Origin: Pseudogemmobacter humi
GTDB taxonomy: Bacteria; Pseudomonadota; Alphaproteobacteria; Rhodobacterales; Rhodobacteraceae
Assembly (NCBI RefSeq): GCF_900609055.1
Contig: NZ_UXAW01000066.1
Location: 1 to 51,389, forward strand
DNA: 51,389 bases
Direction: 5' to 3'
Position numbers and translations under genes: made by a program. Shown one piece after another: positions 32,545-41,338 of this stretch. The notes beneath the pieces are model-generated. The model did no database searches. It had not been told where the DNA came from and worked only from the letters and a program-made list of their open reading frames with translations. Every line of letters starts with the position of its first letter. The first letter of the stretch is position 1.

Positions 32545-33933
32545 TCACACCGTATGCAGATAGAGGTCGAAATCGACCTCGGACACCCTGCGCATCACCC
32601 GGGCATATTCCGCCGCTTTGATCGCGGTGAAGGTGCGGTGCATGTCGGCCCCGAGCGCGTCCCGCAGGAAGGCCGAGCCTTTCGCGGCTTCGATGGCCGA
32701 GCGCCAGTCGGGCGGGATGTCGCTGTCGCCGCCGTCCTCATAGCCGTTTCCGGTGGTTTCCGGCCCCGGGTCGATGCGGTTCTTCAGCCCGTGGCGGATG
32801 CCCGCCAGCACGGTTGCCGCCACCAGGTAGGGGTTGGCGTCCACGCCCGAGGGGCGGTGCTCGATCCGCCGCGCGCGGATGTCGCCCGCGGGGATCCGCA
32901 GGGCCACCGAGCGGTTGTTCACCCCCCAGCTCGGCGAGACCGGCGCGTAGCTCTGCGAGGCGAAGCGGCGCCAGGAATTGGCGTGGGGGGCGAAGACCAG
33001 CATGGATTCCGCCATGGTCTCGCGCAGCCCCCCCAAAGCGTGGAGGATGGTCTCGGACCACTCGCCCTCGCGCTCTTCCATGAAGACGTTGCGCCCGGCC
33101 TCGTCCTGCATCGAGACGTGGAAATGCATCCCGGATCCGGCGTAATCCTCATTGGGTTTCGCCATGAAACAGGCCGTCACCCCATGCGCCCGCGCCTGCG
33201 CCCGCACGATCCGTTTCAGCCGCACCAGATCGTCGGCGGCGCTCAGTACGTCCTCGCGGTAATGCAGCGTCAGCTCATACTGGCCGGGGGCGTATTCCGA
33301 GATCATCGTCTCGGCACTGATCCCCGCCGCCTTCGCCCCCGCGTAAATGTCCGAGAACAAGGGCAGCATCCCGTGCAGGTGATCGACCGAATAGACCTCG
33401 GTCTTGTGGCTCTTGCGGCCGTCGAGCACGTCGCGCGCGGGCTGCATCCTGCCATACTGGTCGCGCTCGTTGTCGAGGAGGAAGAACTCCAGCTCGAACG
33501 CGCCCGCCGGGCGCAGCCCCCCGGCGGCCAGCGCCTCAACCTGGGCGGCCAGAGCATGGCGCGGGTCCGAGGTCATCGGCGCGCCGTCGAGCGTATACAT
33601 CGACATGAACACCTCGCCGCGCGGCGGATGGGTGCCGTGCAAAGGCACCAGAGTGCCCGGGATCGGCCAGGCGCGCAGATCGCCGTCGCCCTGATCCCAG
33701 ATCAGCCCGGTCTCGTGCACATCCTCGCCGCAGATGTCGAGGCCGAGGATCGAGATCGGCAGATGGCGGCCGGATTTGTAGAAGCTCAGCAATTCGTGGC
33801 GGCGGATGATCTTGCCGCGCCCGATGCCGTTGGCATCGTGCAGGATGATGTCGAAGGCTTCTATCTCAGGATGCGCCGCGAGAAAGGCTTCGGCCTCGGC
33901 GATGGTCGAGCCCGAGGGGCTGCAATCGGTCAT
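32545..33933 (-). CDS. Glutamine synthetase-family ligase (PuuA/gamma-glutamylamine synthetase-like)
   Basis: A 462-aa type I glutamine synthetase fold. The beta-grasp N-domain is followed by metal and substrate ligands in GAFELEFFLLD, ISEYAPGQYELTL and GSGMHFHVSMQD, then nucleotide/glutamate Arg motifs NNRSVALRIP and RRIEHRPSG. It lacks the GlnA adenylylation-site context. Relatives join glutamate to amines (polyamines, ethanolamine, isopropylamine). It begins 1 bp after the aminotransferase stop, so they form an operon, probably for catabolism of an amine via gamma-glutamylation (inference). Confidence 0.88.
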   Translation of the reverse strand: MTDCSPSGSTIAEAEAFLAAHPEIEAFDIILHDANGIGRGKIIRRHELLSFYKSGRHLPISILGLDICGEDVHETGLIWDQGDGDLRAWPIPGTLVPLHGTHPPRGEVFMSMYTLDGAPMTSDPRHALAAQVEALAAGGLRPAGAFELEFFLLDNERDQYGRMQPARDVLDGRKSHKTEVYSVDHLHGMLPLFSDIYAGAKAAGISAETMISEYAPGQYELTLHYREDVLSAADDLVRLKRIVRAQARAHGVTACFMAKPNEDYAGSGMHFHVSMQDEAGRNVFMEEREGEWSETILHALGGLRETMAESMLVFAPHANSWRRFASQSYAPVSPSWGVNNRSVALRIPAGDIRARRIEHRPSGVDANPYLVAATVLAGIRHGLKNRIDPGPETTGNGYEDGGDSDIPPDWRSAIEAAKGSAFLRDALGADMHRTFTAIKAAEYARVMRRVSEVDFDLYLHTV

Positions 33934-33934
33934 G

Positions 33935-35317
33935 TCAGGCCCTTTCAGGCGGGAAGAGGTCGGCGAGCACCCCGGTGAAATTCGCCACCAGCCGGTCGAT
34001 CTGCGCGCGGCGCGTGACCGGGCTGACCAGCATCATGTTGTGGAACGGCGCAATCAGGCTGCCCCGGTTCAGGAGGGCCACATGAACCGCGGCCTCGACG
34101 CGCGGGTGATGCGCCATCCCGGCCTCGGTGCCGTTTCTCAGCGGCTCTGGCGCGCAGATGAATTCGACCCGGGCGCCGACCCGCGCCACATGCCAGGGCG
34201 CGCCCGCCCGCGCGATGGCGCGGGCAAGGCCAACCGCCAGACGCGCCGCGCCCTTTTCCATCTTCGCATAGGCCGCGGGCGTCATCACTCCGGACAGATT
34301 GGCGACGAGGCAGGCGAATTGCATCGGATTGGCCGAAAGCGTGGTGCCCATGCCGGAATGGCCCGGGGGGCGCGCGGCATTCGCCCCGGCGTAGCGCTGC
34401 GCGACCGCTTCGGTCATCCCCCAGGCCGCCGTCGGCATCCCGCCCGCCACGCATTTGCCGACCACGAACATATCGGGCTTCAGCCCATGCACGCCGGTGT
34501 AGCCGCCCAGACCCGAGGAAATCGTATGGGTCTCGTCGATCATCAAAAGCGCGCCGTATTGGCTGGCGAGCCGCCGCAGCCCGTCATGGAAGCCCGGCGC
34601 GGGCAGCACCATACAGGAGTTGGTCATCACCGGCTCGGTCAGGATCGCGGCCACATCGCCCGCCGCCAGCGCCGCCTCGACGCCCGCCAGATCGTTGAAC
34701 TCGCAGGCCACCGCGCCCTGCGCCAGATCCGCGACCTGGCCCAAAAGGCCCGCGCGGGTCTGCGTGCGGCCGTTCACCAGTTCGACCATCACATCGTCCA
34801 CCGTGCCGTGGTAGCAACCGCTGAACACGAGGATCTTCGGGCGCCCGGTCACCGCCCGCGCCACGCGGATCGCGAAACGGTTGGCGTCGGTCGCGGTGGT
34901 GGCGATCTGCCAGCGCATCCGGCCGAAGCGTTCCGACAACAGCCGCCCGGCTTCCGCCGCCGCGTCCGAGGGCAGCATATAGGTCAGCCCGCGGCGCGCC
35001 TGGTCGCGGATCGCGCGGGCGACCGGGGCGGGCGAATGGCCGAACATCGAGCCGGTGTCGCCCAGACAGAAATCGTCGATCTCATGGCCGTCGATGTCGC
35101 GGATCACCGCGCCGCTCGCGCGTTCGATCACCGCCAGATGCGGCATCGGCCAGTCGCTCATCCAGTGCATCGGCACGCCGGCCAGCCAGTCGCGCGCCAT
35201 CCCGCCCATCGCCGCGGCGGATTTCGGATTGGCCTCGGCAAACCGCTCCGCCTCGCGCGCGGCGAAGCGTTCCAGAAGATCGGCGCGGACCCCCGCGATG
35301 GTGGCACTCTCCGGCAT
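33935..35317 (-). CDS. Class III PLP-dependent aminotransferase (glutamate-1-semialdehyde aminotransferase-like)
   Basis: A 460-aa fold-type I enzyme. Cofactor-binding features: TATDANRFAIRVARAVTGRP, FSGCYHGTVDDVMVEL, the Asp in LLMIDETHT, and the Schiff-base Lys in MFVVGKCVAGGMPTA (about residue 290). ATG 35317 is chosen because AGGGAG sits 7 nt upstream; upstream in-frame starts at 35341, 35350 and a TTG at 35368 would include or touch the TTTGATCAAA palindrome. It is co-directional with the glutamine synthetase-like gene (1-bp gap). The substrate is unknown. Confidence 0.88.
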   Translation of the reverse strand: MPESATIAGVRADLLERFAAREAERFAEANPKSAAAMGGMARDWLAGVPMHWMSDWPMPHLAVIERASGAVIRDIDGHEIDDFCLGDTGSMFGHSPAPVARAIRDQARRGLTYMLPSDAAAEAGRLLSERFGRMRWQIATTATDANRFAIRVARAVTGRPKILVFSGCYHGTVDDVMVELVNGRTQTRAGLLGQVADLAQGAVACEFNDLAGVEAALAAGDVAAILTEPVMTNSCMVLPAPGFHDGLRRLASQYGALLMIDETHTISSGLGGYTGVHGLKPDMFVVGKCVAGGMPTAAWGMTEAVAQRYAGANAARPPGHSGMGTTLSANPMQFACLVANLSGVMTPAAYAKMEKGAARLAVGLARAIARAGAPWHVARVGARVEFICAPEPLRNGTEAGMAHHPRVEAAVHVALLNRGSLIAPFHNMMLVSPVTRRAQIDRLVANFTGVLADLFPPERA

Positions 35318-35352
35318 GGCGGCACTCCCTGTCACGGGCATATCGCGCATAA

Positions 35353-35362
35353 TTTGATCAAA
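35353..35362. promoter_or_regulatory. TTTGATCAAA palindrome upstream of the aminotransferase operon
   Basis: A perfect 10-bp palindrome within AATTTGATCAAAAATC, about 36 bp before ATG 35317. The same core lies at 43921-43932 upstream of gap. It stands out as AT-rich in GC-rich DNA and may be an operator or part of a promoter. Confidence 0.4.
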
Positions 35363-35381
35363 AATCAAGAGCCGAGGCGCG

Positions 35382-36545
35382 TTACCGCCAGTCGCCCGCG
35401 AAATCCTTCGGCACCAGCACGTTCTGCGGCCCGAAATCGCGGATGTCGCGCTCGCCGCACAGCGCCATGGTGATGTCGATCTCGTTCCGGATCACGTCCA
35501 GCGCCTTCGACACCCCGGCCTCGCCCATGGCCCCGAGGCCGTAAAGCCAGGCCCGGCCGATCATCGTGCCACTCGCCCCGAGCGCCAGCGCCTTCAGCAC
35601 GTCCTGGCCCGAGCGGATGCCGGAATCGAGCCAGATTTCCGTCTGCCCGCCGACCGCCTCCACGATCCCCGGCAGCGCGCGGATGGTGGACAAAGCCCCG
35701 TCAAGCTGCCGCCCGCCGTGGTTCGAGACCACGATCGCATCGGCTCCCGCATCCACCGCCATCCGCGCGTCGTCAGGATCGAGAATGCCTTTCAGCACGA
35801 ATTTCCCGCCCCATTTGTCGCGGATCCGCGCGACCATCGACCAGTCGAGCCGCGGCTCGAACTGCTCATTGGTCCAGGCGTTCAGCGAGGCGAGATCGCC
35901 CACCCCCTTCACATGGCCGATGATGTTGCGGAAGGTGCGCCGCTTCGTCCCCAGCATCCCGCGGCACCAGCGCGGCTTTGTCATCATGTTCAGGATGTTC
36001 GGCAAAGTCAGCCGCGGCGGCGAGGAGAGGCCGTTCTTCAGATCCTTGTGACGCTGGCCGATGATCTGCAAATCCAGCGTGACCACCAGCGCCGAACAGC
36101 CCACCGCCCGCGCCCGCTCGATCACCGCATCGGTGAAACCCTCGTCGCGCATCACGTAAAGCTGGAACCAGAACGGATCGGGGCTGGCCTCGTGCACATC
36201 CTCCAGCGAGCAGATCGACATGGTGGAAAGCGTGAACGGAACGCCAAAGCGCGCCGCCGCCCGCGCCGCCTTGATTTCGCCATCGGCCGATTGCATGCCC
36301 GTGGAGCCGACCGGAGACAGCGCGACCGGCATCGCCACCTTCTGCCCCAGCATCTGCGTCTCCAGCACCCGCTCCGACAGATCGCGCGCCACCCGCTGGC
36401 GCAGGCGGATCTGCGCGAAATCCGCGCTGTTGTCGCGGAAGGTCTGCTCGGAATAGCTGCCGCTTTCGCAGTAATCCCAGAACATCCGCGGCGCGCGGGC
36501 GCGGTGCAGCTGCCGCAGATCCTCGATACAGGTGATGACGGGCAT
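35382..36545 (-). CDS. lldD: FMN-dependent alpha-hydroxy-acid dehydrogenase (L-lactate dehydrogenase LldD-like)
   Basis: A 387-aa TIM-barrel flavoenzyme. The N-terminal RAPRMFWDYCESGSYSEQTF contains the active-site Tyr. Further motifs are ALSPVGSTGMQSADGE, WFQLYVMRD, the catalytic HGGRQLDGA (His and Arg near residue 273), FMN-binding DSGIRSGQDVLKALALGA and GRAWLYGLGAMGE. It oxidises L-lactate or a similar 2-hydroxy acid to the 2-keto acid at the membrane. ATG 36545 follows GGAGG by 7 nt. It lies upstream of the aminotransferase pair; the gap of 64 bp contains the palindrome, so it is probably a separate unit. Confidence 0.9.
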   Translation of the reverse strand: MPVITCIEDLRQLHRARAPRMFWDYCESGSYSEQTFRDNSADFAQIRLRQRVARDLSERVLETQMLGQKVAMPVALSPVGSTGMQSADGEIKAARAAARFGVPFTLSTMSICSLEDVHEASPDPFWFQLYVMRDEGFTDAVIERARAVGCSALVVTLDLQIIGQRHKDLKNGLSSPPRLTLPNILNMMTKPRWCRGMLGTKRRTFRNIIGHVKGVGDLASLNAWTNEQFEPRLDWSMVARIRDKWGGKFVLKGILDPDDARMAVDAGADAIVVSNHGGRQLDGALSTIRALPGIVEAVGGQTEIWLDSGIRSGQDVLKALALGASGTMIGRAWLYGLGAMGEAGVSKALDVIRNEIDITMALCGERDIRDFGPQNVLVPKDFAGDWR

Positions 36546-36573
36546 GGCGCGGCCTCCGGGCTTTCCCGAAGGC

Positions 36574-37308
36574 TTAGCGCCCGGGCGGGGTCGCGGCAAG
36601 ACCCGCGCCTTCGCGGATCAGCCCGGCGATCAGCGCCGGGATCTCCGGGTGCAGCCCGAGCGCGGGCAGGATGCGGCCGGGGAAACCGGCCTCGCGCAAG
36701 GCTTCGGGCAGATCATGGGTGACATGGCCGCCGGACATGGCGAAGAACGGCAGGCAGACCGCGCCCGCGTCCCAGCCGGAGACCTGGTTCAGCCAGGGCG
36801 CCTGTTCGATGAAGGCGGCCTCGGCGCGGGCGACACCCGCCTCGCGCCCGATCCGCTCGGCCACACCCCGGGCCACCGCCGCCGGCGCGGGCGAACGGCC
36901 GCCCGAGCCATGCGCGGCGACCAGCACCTGATCCGCGCCGCTTTCGCGCACGATCCGCACCGCCAGATCCTGCACCGGACCGGCGCAGCCCATCGGCTCC
37001 AGCATCCGCCAGCCCTCCAGCCCGGCCTCGGCCATCCGCGCGGGCACCGCCACCCGGGTGAACCAGCCCGCCGCCATGAACACCGGAAACACCAGCCCCG
37101 GCGCCATATCGCCGCCCACACGCGACAGCGCCCCGGGCTGCGCCAGCGTCGCCGCCCGCAGATCCCAGCCCGGCAGATGTGCCGCCACAAGCGCCGCCAG
37201 CGCCTCCAGCTCGCGCGCCGCCGGATCGGGGTCCGAGGGCTGACCATGCGCCAGGATCAGCGCAGACTTCGCCCTTTCACCCTGATCCAAATACCCATTC
37301 TCCGCCAT
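36574..37308 (-). CDS. CbiX/SirB-like chelatase-family protein
   Basis: A 244-aa protein with two similar halves. The first half has ALILAHGQPSDPDPAARELE, the second has QVLVAAHGSGGRSPAP, and a late segment reads LPFFAMSGGHVTHDLPEAL. The histidine-bearing LxxAHG motifs resemble CbiX/SirB sirohydrochlorin chelatases that insert cobalt or iron into a tetrapyrrole. No cobalamin or siroheme genes adjoin it, so the role is uncertain. The start (ATG 37308) lies at the edge of a dispersed intergenic repeat, so the first residues (NGYLDQGER) are encoded by repeat sequence, an odd feature. Confidence 0.72.
   Translation of the reverse strand: MAENGYLDQGERAKSALILAHGQPSDPDPAARELEALAALVAAHLPGWDLRAATLAQPGALSRVGGDMAPGLVFPVFMAAGWFTRVAVPARMAEAGLEGWRMLEPMGCAGPVQDLAVRIVRESGADQVLVAAHGSGGRSPAPAAVARGVAERIGREAGVARAEAAFIEQAPWLNQVSGWDAGAVCLPFFAMSGGHVTHDLPEALREAGFPGRILPALGLHPEIPALIAGLIREGAGLAATPPGR
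37275..37306 (-). repeat. Dispersed repeat, copy 3, overlapping a coding start
   Basis: TTTCACCCTGATCCAAATAC on the plus strand, a diverged copy of the 32465-32498 element. On the minus strand it is read as codons 2-12 of the CbiX-like gene. Confidence 0.6.
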
Positions 37309-37324
37309 CCGCCCGGCACCGCCC

Positions 37325-37966
37325 TCAGCCGGCCCAGGCCCGGACCGCATCCGCGAAAGCGCGGGCAAGGACCGGCGCGGCGCTTTCCTCGTAATGGATC
37401 CCGTCCACTTCCGAGACCGCGACCAGCCCGGCCAGATCGACGAAGGGCAGGCCGCCCCGCGCCGCCACCGCCGCGATCTCCTGGCCGAGGCGCTGCGATT
37501 TCGCCTCCCCGCCCTCGAACACCGGGCCGAGGCAGCCCAGTTCCCGGATCGGCGGCGGCGCAGCCAGCAGCACGCCGGGCGCGCCGCCCATCGGCCCGGC
37601 ACCGCTTGCGCGGATCACCCGCACGAGACGCTCCAGCGACAGCGCGATGTCGGTGGGCGTCACGCTGAACCGCGCCTTCAGATCGTTGGTCCCCAGCATC
37701 AGCAGCACCAGATCCACCGGCCGATGGCTTTCCAGAATCGCGGGCAGTATGCTCAGCCCGTTGCGGTGCGGCCCCTCGACCGGATCGTCGTGGAGCGTGG
37801 TGCGGCCCGGATGGCCCTCAGGGATCACCTCCCAGCCCGGCAGTTCCTGCGCCAGCAGCGAGGTCCAGCGGTGGCGATGCGCATAGCGCCCGCGCGCGCC
37901 GATCTGATGCACCGGCATGGTGCCATGGGTGTTGGAATCGCCGTAGCAGAGCAGGGTCCGGGTCAT
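37325..37966 (-). CDS. SGNH/GDSL-family hydrolase
   Basis: A 213-aa hydrolase with the SGNH blocks: block I LCYGDSNTHGT (nucleophile Ser11), block III LLMLGTNDLK with the Asn, and block V VDGIHYEESA with the Asp/His pair near residue 190. No signal peptide, so cytoplasmic. Similar proteins act as arylesterases or acyl hydrolases; the natural substrate is not known. Its ATG overlaps the stop of the upstream ArsC-like gene by 4 bp (ATGA), placing it in an ade-distal cluster. Confidence 0.87.
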   Translation of the reverse strand: MTRTLLCYGDSNTHGTMPVHQIGARGRYAHRHRWTSLLAQELPGWEVIPEGHPGRTTLHDDPVEGPHRNGLSILPAILESHRPVDLVLLMLGTNDLKARFSVTPTDIALSLERLVRVIRASGAGPMGGAPGVLLAAPPPIRELGCLGPVFEGGEAKSQRLGQEIAAVAARGGLPFVDLAGLVAVSEVDGIHYEESAAPVLARAFADAVRAWAG

Positions 37967-38367
37967 GGCGCCTCCAGGACGGCGCTGCCGTCGGCTTTCA
38001 CCGTCACGCCCGGCGGAGGGGTCTCCAACAGCTCCAGCACCCGCCCCGAGGGGCGGCAGAGCCGCGCCCCCTTCGGCGTGGTCACAAAAGGCCGCTCGAC
38101 CAGCACCGGATGCGCGACCATCGCGGCAAGGATCGCCTCGTCAGAAACGGCGGGATCGGTCAGCACAAGCTCGGCCGCCGGAGTGCCCTTCACCCGCAAA
38201 GCCTGGCGCGGCGTGACGCCCGCAGCCGCGAACAGCGCGCGCAACTGATCCGCGCTCCAGCCGGCTTTCAGATAGTCCACCACCTCGACCGGCCCGGCCG
38301 CCCGCAACACCGCCAGCACATTGCGCGAGGTGCCGCAGCCCGGGTTGTGGTAAATGCGCGCGCTCAT
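37963..38367 (-). CDS. arsC: ArsC-family glutaredoxin-dependent arsenate reductase-like protein
   Basis: A 134-aa thioredoxin-fold protein with the catalytic Cys in [17 protein letters not shown] (Cys11) and the ArsC arginine region [18 protein letters not shown] (about residues 90-107). It would reduce arsenate with glutathione/glutaredoxin. It is not next to arsB or arsR, and such ArsC-like proteins often sit in unrelated operons, so arsenate may not be the main substrate. ATG overlaps the adenine deaminase stop (ATGA) and its stop overlaps the SGNH gene start, a tightly coupled trio. Confidence 0.85.
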   Translation of the reverse strand: MSARIYHNPGCGTSRNVLAVLRAAGPVEVVDYLKAGWSADQLRALFAAAGVTPRQALRVKGTPAAELVLTDPAVSDEAILAAMVAHPVLVERPFVTTPKGARLCRPSGRVLELLETPPPGVTVKADGSAVLEAP

Positions 38368-40061
38368 CCGATCACCTCGAATTTGTCGACATCCACAAGG
38401 CCATGATCGGTGATCTTCAGATGCGGAATCACCGGCAGCGCCAGAAACGCCAGTTGCAGGAACGGCTCTTCCAGCGTGACCCCCAGGCCCCGCGCGGCGG
38501 CCCGCAGGGCGACCAGATCCTCGCGCACCCGCTCGAACGGCTCAAGGCTCATCAGCCCCGCCACCGGCAGCGGCAGCTCCGCCAGCACCCGCCCGCCTTC
38601 GGCCACCACGAAACCGCCCTCGATCTGCGACAGCCGGTTCGCCGCCAGCGCCATGTCAGCGTAATCCGCCCCGACCACCGCGATATTGTGGTGATCATGG
38701 CAGACGGTCGAGGCGATGGCGCCGTGCTTCAGCCCGAAGCCCTTCACGAAGCCGGTGGCGCGGTTGCCGTTCTTGCCGTGGCGCTCGATCACCGCGATCT
38801 TGACCAGATCGCGCGACAGATCCGGGCGCTTGTCGCCGTCCTCGGGTGCAATGTCATAAGTCAGATGTTCGGTGATGATCTTGCCGGGCAGGATGCCGAT
38901 CACCGGCGTTTCGGCCCGGTTCCCGGCGGTGCGGAAATCGCGCGCCGTCACCTGCGGCGCCCTGACCGAGGCCCGCGCGACCGGAGCCAGCACCTCGCGC
39001 GCGGCGAAGGCATCGGGCGTCAGCTCCACGCCCCCCGCGAACACCCTTTGCGCCCGGCAGCTTTCCAGGCTGTCGATCACCGCGATATCGGCGCGCTTTC
39101 CCGGCGCGATCAGCCCGCGATCCTTCAGCCCGAAGGCCTCGGCCGCCGACAGGCTGGCCGCGCGGTAGACCGCCAGCGGCGATGAGCCGAGCGCGATGGC
39201 GGTACGGATCATATGATCGAGATGGCCATGTTCCGCGATATCCAGCGGATTGCGGTCGTCGGTGCAGAAACAGAGGTAAGGCGAATGCCGCTCGGTCAGG
39301 ATCTCTGCCAGCGCATGCAGGTCTTTCGAGACCGAGCCCTCGCGGATCAGCACCCGCATCCCCTTGCGCAACTTCTCCATCGCCTCGGCGGCCGAGGTCG
39401 CCTCATGTTCGGTGCGGATCCCGGCGGCGAGATAGCCGTTCAGATCGCGCCCCGACAGCAAGGGCGCATGGCCGTCGATATGGCGGCCGCGGAAGGCGTC
39501 GAGCTTGGCGAGACAGCCGGGATCCTCCATCAGCACCCCGGGGAAATTCATGAATTCCGCAAGGCCGATGACCTTGGGGTGATCCATCAGCGGCACCAGA
39601 TCCGCCGCCTCCAGCCGGGCGCCCGCGGTCTCCATATGGGTCGAGGGCACGCAGGAGGAAAGCTGCACCCGCAGATCCATCAACAGATGCCCGGCGCAGT
39701 CGAGGAACCAGCGGATCCCTTCCAGCCCGCAGACATTGGCGATCTCATGCGGGTCGCAGATCGCGGTGGTGACGCCCCTTGGCCCGACGCAGCGGTCGAA
39801 CTCAAACGGCGTCACCAGCGAGCTTTCCACATGCAGATGGGTGTCGATGAAACCCGGCACCAGGATCCGGCCGGACACGTCGATCTCGCGCGCGCCCTGA
39901 TATTCCGCCTGGATGCCGACGATGGTGTCGCCGCAGATCGCCACATCGGTCGCGGTCAGATCGCCGGTCACGAGGTCGAACACACGCCCGCCCTTCAACA
40001 CCAGATCGGCGGGCGCGACGCCCCGGCCCTGGCGGATCATATCGGACAAAGATCGTTGCAT
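38364..40061 (-). CDS. ade: Adenine deaminase
   Basis: A 565-aa amidohydrolase. Metal-binding [17 protein letters not shown] (about residues 70-86), then [24 protein letters not shown], and [13 protein letters not shown]; later [15 protein letters not shown] and the C-terminal [14 protein letters not shown]. It converts adenine to hypoxanthine and ammonia for purine salvage. Length and motif order agree with bacterial Ade. ATG 40061 follows GGGGAAG. It is first in an operon with arsC-like and SGNH hydrolase genes, joined by 4-bp overlaps. Confidence 0.95.
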   Translation of the reverse strand: MQRSLSDMIRQGRGVAPADLVLKGGRVFDLVTGDLTATDVAICGDTIVGIQAEYQGAREIDVSGRILVPGFIDTHLHVESSLVTPFEFDRCVGPRGVTTAICDPHEIANVCGLEGIRWFLDCAGHLLMDLRVQLSSCVPSTHMETAGARLEAADLVPLMDHPKVIGLAEFMNFPGVLMEDPGCLAKLDAFRGRHIDGHAPLLSGRDLNGYLAAGIRTEHEATSAAEAMEKLRKGMRVLIREGSVSKDLHALAEILTERHSPYLCFCTDDRNPLDIAEHGHLDHMIRTAIALGSSPLAVYRAASLSAAEAFGLKDRGLIAPGKRADIAVIDSLESCRAQRVFAGGVELTPDAFAAREVLAPVARASVRAPQVTARDFRTAGNRAETPVIGILPGKIITEHLTYDIAPEDGDKRPDLSRDLVKIAVIERHGKNGNRATGFVKGFGLKHGAIASTVCHDHHNIAVVGADYADMALAANRLSQIEGGFVVAEGGRVLAELPLPVAGLMSLEPFERVREDLVALRAAARGLGVTLEEPFLQLAFLALPVIPHLKITDHGLVDVDKFEVIG

Positions 40062-40179
40062 CGGCTTCCCCTTTCGCCCGAGGAAACCGCGAAACCGCGC
40101 GGGCGTCCAGTGCCATTCCCCGCAGGTCTTGCCCCATCCGCCCCGGCGTGATCTGAAAGGGGGAACGACAGGAGAGCCC

Positions 40180-41103
40180 ATGCGCCCCTTGCGCGGTATC
40201 GGTTACAAACTGGGATCGGTCCTTGTGTTCATCGTGATGTCGGCGATGATCAAGGCGACCTCGGACCATGTGCCCGGCGGCCAGGCGGTGTTTTTCCGCT
40301 CGTTCTTCGCGATTCCGGTGATCGTGGTCTGGCTGGCCCTGCGCCATGAGTTGCGCACCGGATTCTACACGAAAGACCCGCTCGGCCATGCCTGGCGCGG
40401 ATTCGCGGGCACGCTGGCGATGGGGCTGGGCTTTGCGGGGCTGGCATATCTGCCGTTTCCCGAGGTGACGGCGATCGGCTATACCGCGCCCCTTCTGACG
40501 GTGATCTTCGCCGCGATGTTTCTGGGCGAGCAGGTGCGGCTGTTTCGCGTCAGCATGGTGATGATCGGCCTCGTCGGCGTTCTCATCGTGATCGCGCCGC
40601 GGCTGTCGGTGTTGCAGGCCGGCGCCGGAGACCACGCGGGGGCCTTCGGCGCGGCGCTGGTGCTGGGCGGCGCGGTCTTTGCCGCGCTGGCCCAGGTCTT
40701 CGTGCGCAAGCTGGTGCAGACCGAGCGCACGGCGACCATCGTCTTCTGGTTCTCGCTCACCGCGACGGTGCTCTCGCTGTTCACCATCCCCTTCGGCTGG
40801 GTGCGTCCGACGATGGAAGAGGCCGCGCTGCTGGTCGGCGCCGGGATTCTGGGCGGGATCGCGCAGATCCTGCTGACCTCGGCCTATCGCGAGGCCGATG
40901 CCTCGCTGGTCGCGCCGTTCGACTATGCCTCGATGATCTTCGCGCTGCTGATCGGCTGGTTCGTGTTCTCGGAGGTGCCGACCTGGACCATGCTCGGGGG
41001 GGCGGCGCTGATCATCCTTGCCGGGATCATGATCATCTGGCGCGAGCGGCGCCTCGGGCTGGAGCGCGCGCGCCAGCGCAAGGCGATGACGCCGCAGGGC
41101 TGA
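40180..41103 (+). CDS. EamA/DMT-family transporter
   Basis: A 307-aa membrane protein with ten hydrophobic segments in two EamA repeats. [20 protein letters not shown] opens the first, ending at [20 protein letters not shown], and the second ends at [21 protein letters not shown] short basic tail ([13 protein letters not shown]) follows. ATG 40180 has AGGAGAG upstream. It is probably a metabolite or drug exporter; the substrate is unknown. It is divergent from ade. Confidence 0.9.
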   Translation: MRPLRGIGYKLGSVLVFIVMSAMIKATSDHVPGGQAVFFRSFFAIPVIVVWLALRHELRTGFYTKDPLGHAWRGFAGTLAMGLGFAGLAYLPFPEVTAIGYTAPLLTVIFAAMFLGEQVRLFRVSMVMIGLVGVLIVIAPRLSVLQAGAGDHAGAFGAALVLGGAVFAALAQVFVRKLVQTERTATIVFWFSLTATVLSLFTIPFGWVRPTMEEAALLVGAGILGGIAQILLTSAYREADASLVAPFDYASMIFALLIGWFVFSEVPTWTMLGGAALIILAGIMIIWRERRLGLERARQRKAMTPQG

Positions 41104-41107
41104 GGGT

Positions 41108-41132
41108 CAAATTCCTTGCAGAAAGGAATTTG
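41108..41132. repeat. Perfect inverted repeat after the EamA gene
   Basis: CAAATTCCTT (41108-41117), loop GCAGA, AAGGAATTTG (41123-41132), only 4 bp after the stop. AT-rich arms make it stand out. It lacks a T run, so it is either an imperfect terminator or a regulatory/dispersed hairpin. The rest of 41133-41338 shows no gene. Confidence 0.6.
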
Positions 41133-41338
41133 GCTCCAGCACCCACCGGCGCGAGAGGGGCAGCCCGCCGGGGCCGGAAGGCGCCCTTTGTGGCGCCGAG
41201 GGCGGCTGCGGCGCATCGTCGCGAGATGGCGCCCGGGACCGGGGGCAGGCGCCCGCCCTGCCGGATCCGGTTGCGCGGGCGCGGAATTTCCCCATTATCC
41301 CAGAGCGTAACCGCGCGCGCCATGAGAGGTAAGCCCCG

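Noticed and set aside
41108-41132. Rho-independent terminator
   Set aside because: The stem is perfect but is followed by GCTCC rather than a T tract, so it is listed as an inverted repeat instead.
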